Part shown: positions 5,839-7,500 of the stretch, piece after piece | Layout of the letters: the number at the start of each line of letters is the position of its first letter | Numbering within the stretch: position 1 is the stretch's first letter | NCBI GenBank assembly: GCA_964383535.1 | Contig: CAYLHS010000093.1 | Span: 1-7,500 of the forward strand | DNA length: 7,500 nt | From: CAYLHS01 sp964383535 | Lineage (GTDB): Bacteria; Actinomycetota; Acidimicrobiia; Spongiisociales; UBA4744 | Direction of reading: 5' to 3' | Position numbers and translations under genes: made by a program | The notes under the pieces: model-generated | The model's database searches: none | What the model was told of the DNA's origin: nothing | What the model saw: only the letters and a program-made list of their open reading frames with translations

Positions 5839-5908
5839 GGTTGCGCGGCCCGGGACACGCACCCCCACAAGCCCCCACACGTTCACGTCCCTGTCACCTG
5901 GCAGGGCG

Positions 5909-5914
5909 TAGGCT
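5909..5914 (+). promoter_or_regulatory. -10 box of a leaderless promoter for the ABC exporter operon
   Basis: TAGGCT fits TANNNT and is followed by 7 nt (CGTGGCA) and the ATG at 5922. No Shine-Dalgarno precedes the ATG. Upstream, TTCACG (5882-5887) is a poor -35 candidate at 21 nt spacing. The 95-bp divergent gap also holds two tandem CCCCCACA blocks (5862-5879), whose role is unknown. Confidence 0.5.
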
Positions 5915-5921
5915 CGTGGCA

Positions 5922-6836
5922 ATGCCACCGGTGATCGAAGTGGAAGGTCTGGTGAAGCGCTACGGGTCGCTGGTCGCGGTCGATGGCGTCACGTTCTCGG
6001 TTCAGCCTCAGGAGATCTTCGGCATTCTGGGTCCCAACGGTGCCGGCAAGACCACCACCGTCGAGTGTCTCCAGGGGCTGCGTCCTGCAGACGGGGGCAG
6101 CATGTCGGTGTTGGGTCTCGATCCAGGCCGGGATGCGAAGGCGCTTCGTGCCCGTATCGGTTCGCAGCTTCAGGACTCGGCGCTCCCTGATCGGATCAAG
6201 GTGTGGGAGGCGCTCGACCTGTTCTCGTCGATCTCGCCACGTCCTCTGCCGTGGCAGCACCTGCTCGACGATTGGGGTCTCGCCGCCAAACGCAACGCGA
6301 GGTTTGCGAGCCTGTCGGGAGGTCAGCAGCAGCGGCTGTTCGTGGCGCTCGCGCTCGTCAATGGTCCCGAGCTGGTGTTCCTCGACGAGATGACGACGGG
6401 CCTCGACCCTGCGGCGCGCAGGGTGGCGTGGGATCTGATTCACGAGATCAGAGCGCGCGGTGCGACCGTCGTACTCGTCACGCACTTCATGGACGAAGCG
6501 GAGGAGCTGTGCGACCGTCTCGCCATCATCGACCATCAGAAGGTCGTGGCCACCGGCACACCCCAGGAGCTGATCGTGGAGTACGGGGGCGGGCTTGTCG
6601 TGCGGTTCTCGACCGATGTCGACGATCTCGGATTCCTGTCGTCGACACCGCACGTGTCGAACGTCGAACGACGCGGCAACGACGTGGAGGTGCACGGTGA
6701 CGGCCCGGTGCTCGCACTGGTCGCCGCCGCCCTCGTGAACCATGGGATCGTCCCTTCGGATCTACGTGTCGAACGGGCCACCCTCGAGCAGGTGTTCCTC
6801 GCTTTGACCGATGATGGGCCGGGTGTGGCACAGTGA
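5922..6836 (+). CDS. ABC transporter ATP-binding protein (DrrA-like exporter subunit)
   Basis: This 304-aa cytoplasmic ATPase powers the permease encoded next. All nucleotide-binding motifs are present: Walker A GPNGAGKTT (37-45), Q-loop region SQLQDSALP (81-89), signature LSGGQQQR (131-138), Walker B LVFLDE (151-156) with catalytic E156, D-loop GLDP (160-163) and H-loop H188 in VTHFMDEAEELCDR. The C-terminal part (about 220-304) is the accessory region seen in DrrA-type drug and glycolipid exporters and ends in the usual RVERATLEQVFLALT (286-300). The length agrees with that family. The start was set at ATG 5922, which gives the standard N-terminus IEVEGLVKRYGS and sits 7 nt after a -10 box; the frame is open further upstream but antisense to the toroid gene. 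It overlaps the permease gene by 4 bp (GTGA), so the two are one operon. Substrate unknown; drugs, lipids and peptides are all possible. Confidence 0.95.
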   Translation: MPPVIEVEGLVKRYGSLVAVDGVTFSVQPQEIFGILGPNGAGKTTTVECLQGLRPADGGSMSVLGLDPGRDAKALRARIGSQLQDSALPDRIKVWEALDLFSSISPRPLPWQHLLDDWGLAAKRNARFASLSGGQQQRLFVALALVNGPELVFLDEMTTGLDPAARRVAWDLIHEIRARGATVVLVTHFMDEAEELCDRLAIIDHQKVVATGTPQELIVEYGGGLVVRFSTDVDDLGFLSSTPHVSNVERRGNDVEVHGDGPVLALVAAALVNHGIVPSDLRVERATLEQVFLALTDDGPGVAQ

Positions 6837-7500
6837 GGACACTCGCCAAGCTGTCGACAGTGGAACTCAAACTGCTGGCCCGCGACCCGCTGACCGTGTT
6901 GTTCTCGCTCGCGCTCCCGCTCGTGACGCTGGTCGTGATGGGTGGCGTGTTCGGGAACCAGCCCAGCCCCGAGGTGTGGCAGGGCGTGGGAGCGATGAGC
7001 TACTACGTGCCGGCATATGTCGGACTGGTGGTCGCCGCACTTGCCCTGATCAGCCTTCCGACCGCGATCGCCGGTGATCGTGAACGAGGCGTGCTGAAAC
7101 GGTTCCAGGCGTCTGGTTTGTCGGCGCCGGTGGTGGTCGGCTCCCAGGTCGTTGTTCTGTACGTGGTCGGGGTGGTCAGCTCGCTGCTTCTCGTTGGGGT
7201 GGCGTCCCTGATCTACACGTTCGAGTGGCCACAGTCGCTGCTGGGGGTGATCGGTGCGTTCACGCTGTCGGCGCTGGCGCTGGCTGCGCTCGGTGTGCTG
7301 CTCGGTGCCGTCTTGCCGACTGCGCGGGCCGCTCAGGCGTTCGGTGTCATGGCCTGGTTCGTGGTGTTCATCCTCGGTGGCGCCGGACCGCCCTACGAGG
7401 TGATGACCTCGGCGATGCGGCACGTCGCCGACTTCACCCCGCTACGTCACGTCGTGCTTGTGCTGCACGATCCCTGGCTGGGCATCGCCGCAGGCTGGTC
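6833..7500 (+). CDS. ABC-2 type transporter permease (3' end outside the window)
   Basis: The gene starts at GTG 6833-6835, overlapping the ATPase stop in GTGA, and stays open for 222 codons to the window edge. The product begins with a basic amphipathic stretch (MRTLAKLSTVELKLLARDPL), then a membrane segment (about 21-40), a second (about 60-80), the conserved cytoplasmic coupling loop GDRERGVLKRFQASGLS (81-97), and further segments at about 100-128, 137-160 and 170-187. PTARAAQAFG (162-171) and the FxxxFxxGGxxPP pattern (176-187) are typical of ABC-2 permeases of the DrrB type, which have six transmembrane segments and about 240-260 aa. Probably only the last segment is missing. It would form the membrane channel with the ATPase as a dimeric exporter. 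The GTG start was chosen because of the 4-bp overlap and the amphipathic N-terminus. Confidence 0.92.
   Translation, partial: MRTLAKLSTVELKLLARDPLTVLFSLALPLVTLVVMGGVFGNQPSPEVWQGVGAMSYYVPAYVGLVVAALALISLPTAIAGDRERGVLKRFQASGLSAPVVVGSQVVVLYVVGVVSSLLLVGVASLIYTFEWPQSLLGVIGAFTLSALALAALGVLLGAVLPTARAAQAFGVMAWFVVFILGGAGPPYEVMTSAMRHVADFTPLRHVVLVLHDPWLGIAAGW

Overview
The window is high-GC bacterial DNA, densely coded. Several start codons lack a convincing Shine-Dalgarno sequence but have a TANNNT -10 box 6-7 nt upstream, the arrangement of leaderless actinobacterial promoters. With the protein content (DrrA-like ABC exporter, transglutaminase-like and alpha/alpha-toroid proteins, winged-helix regulator paired with a membrane protein) this suggests Actinomycetota, possibly class Acidimicrobiia. 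That placement is inference; no rRNA or marker gene is present.

Layout. (1) 1-1290 is a worn, rearranged stretch: a C-terminal remnant of a winged-helix regulator (55-159, -), an intact 101-aa winged-helix regulator (188-493, -), a membrane protein overlapping it by 8 bp that appears to have lost its N-terminus (486-1163, -), and, back to back with it on the other strand, the last 33 codons of an SRPBCC-family gene (1029-1130, +). The membrane protein and SRPBCC reading frames collide near 1015-1030, as if a deletion removed the 5' ends of two divergent genes and everything between them. A 12-bp inverted repeat (1225-1271) follows, between the convergent ends of the SRPBCC remnant and the next gene. 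(2) 1295-5826 holds five minus-strand genes: an orphan PAS-histidine kinase, a ComF-like phosphoribosyltransferase-fold protein with an altered PRPP loop, a small lipoprotein, a cytoplasmic transglutaminase-like protein, and a toroid protein of the prenyltransferase/squalene-cyclase fold. Their gaps are short (35-101 bp), but at least three have their own apparent leaderless promoter, so they are probably separate transcription units rather than one operon. (3) 5922-7500 is a plus-strand ABC exporter operon: a DrrA-like ATPase overlapping by 4 bp an ABC-2 type permease that runs off the window. It diverges from the toroid gene across a 95-bp gap with two mirror-image -10 boxes.

How the genes work together: the clear functional pairs are ATPase with permease, and winged-helix regulator with membrane protein (translationally coupled). 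Nothing in the sequence links the five central genes to one pathway. I do not see a convincing new multi-gene system. The most notable observations are the deletion scar with its gene remnants, the repeated leaderless promoter geometry, and the unusual phosphoribosyltransferase-like gene.
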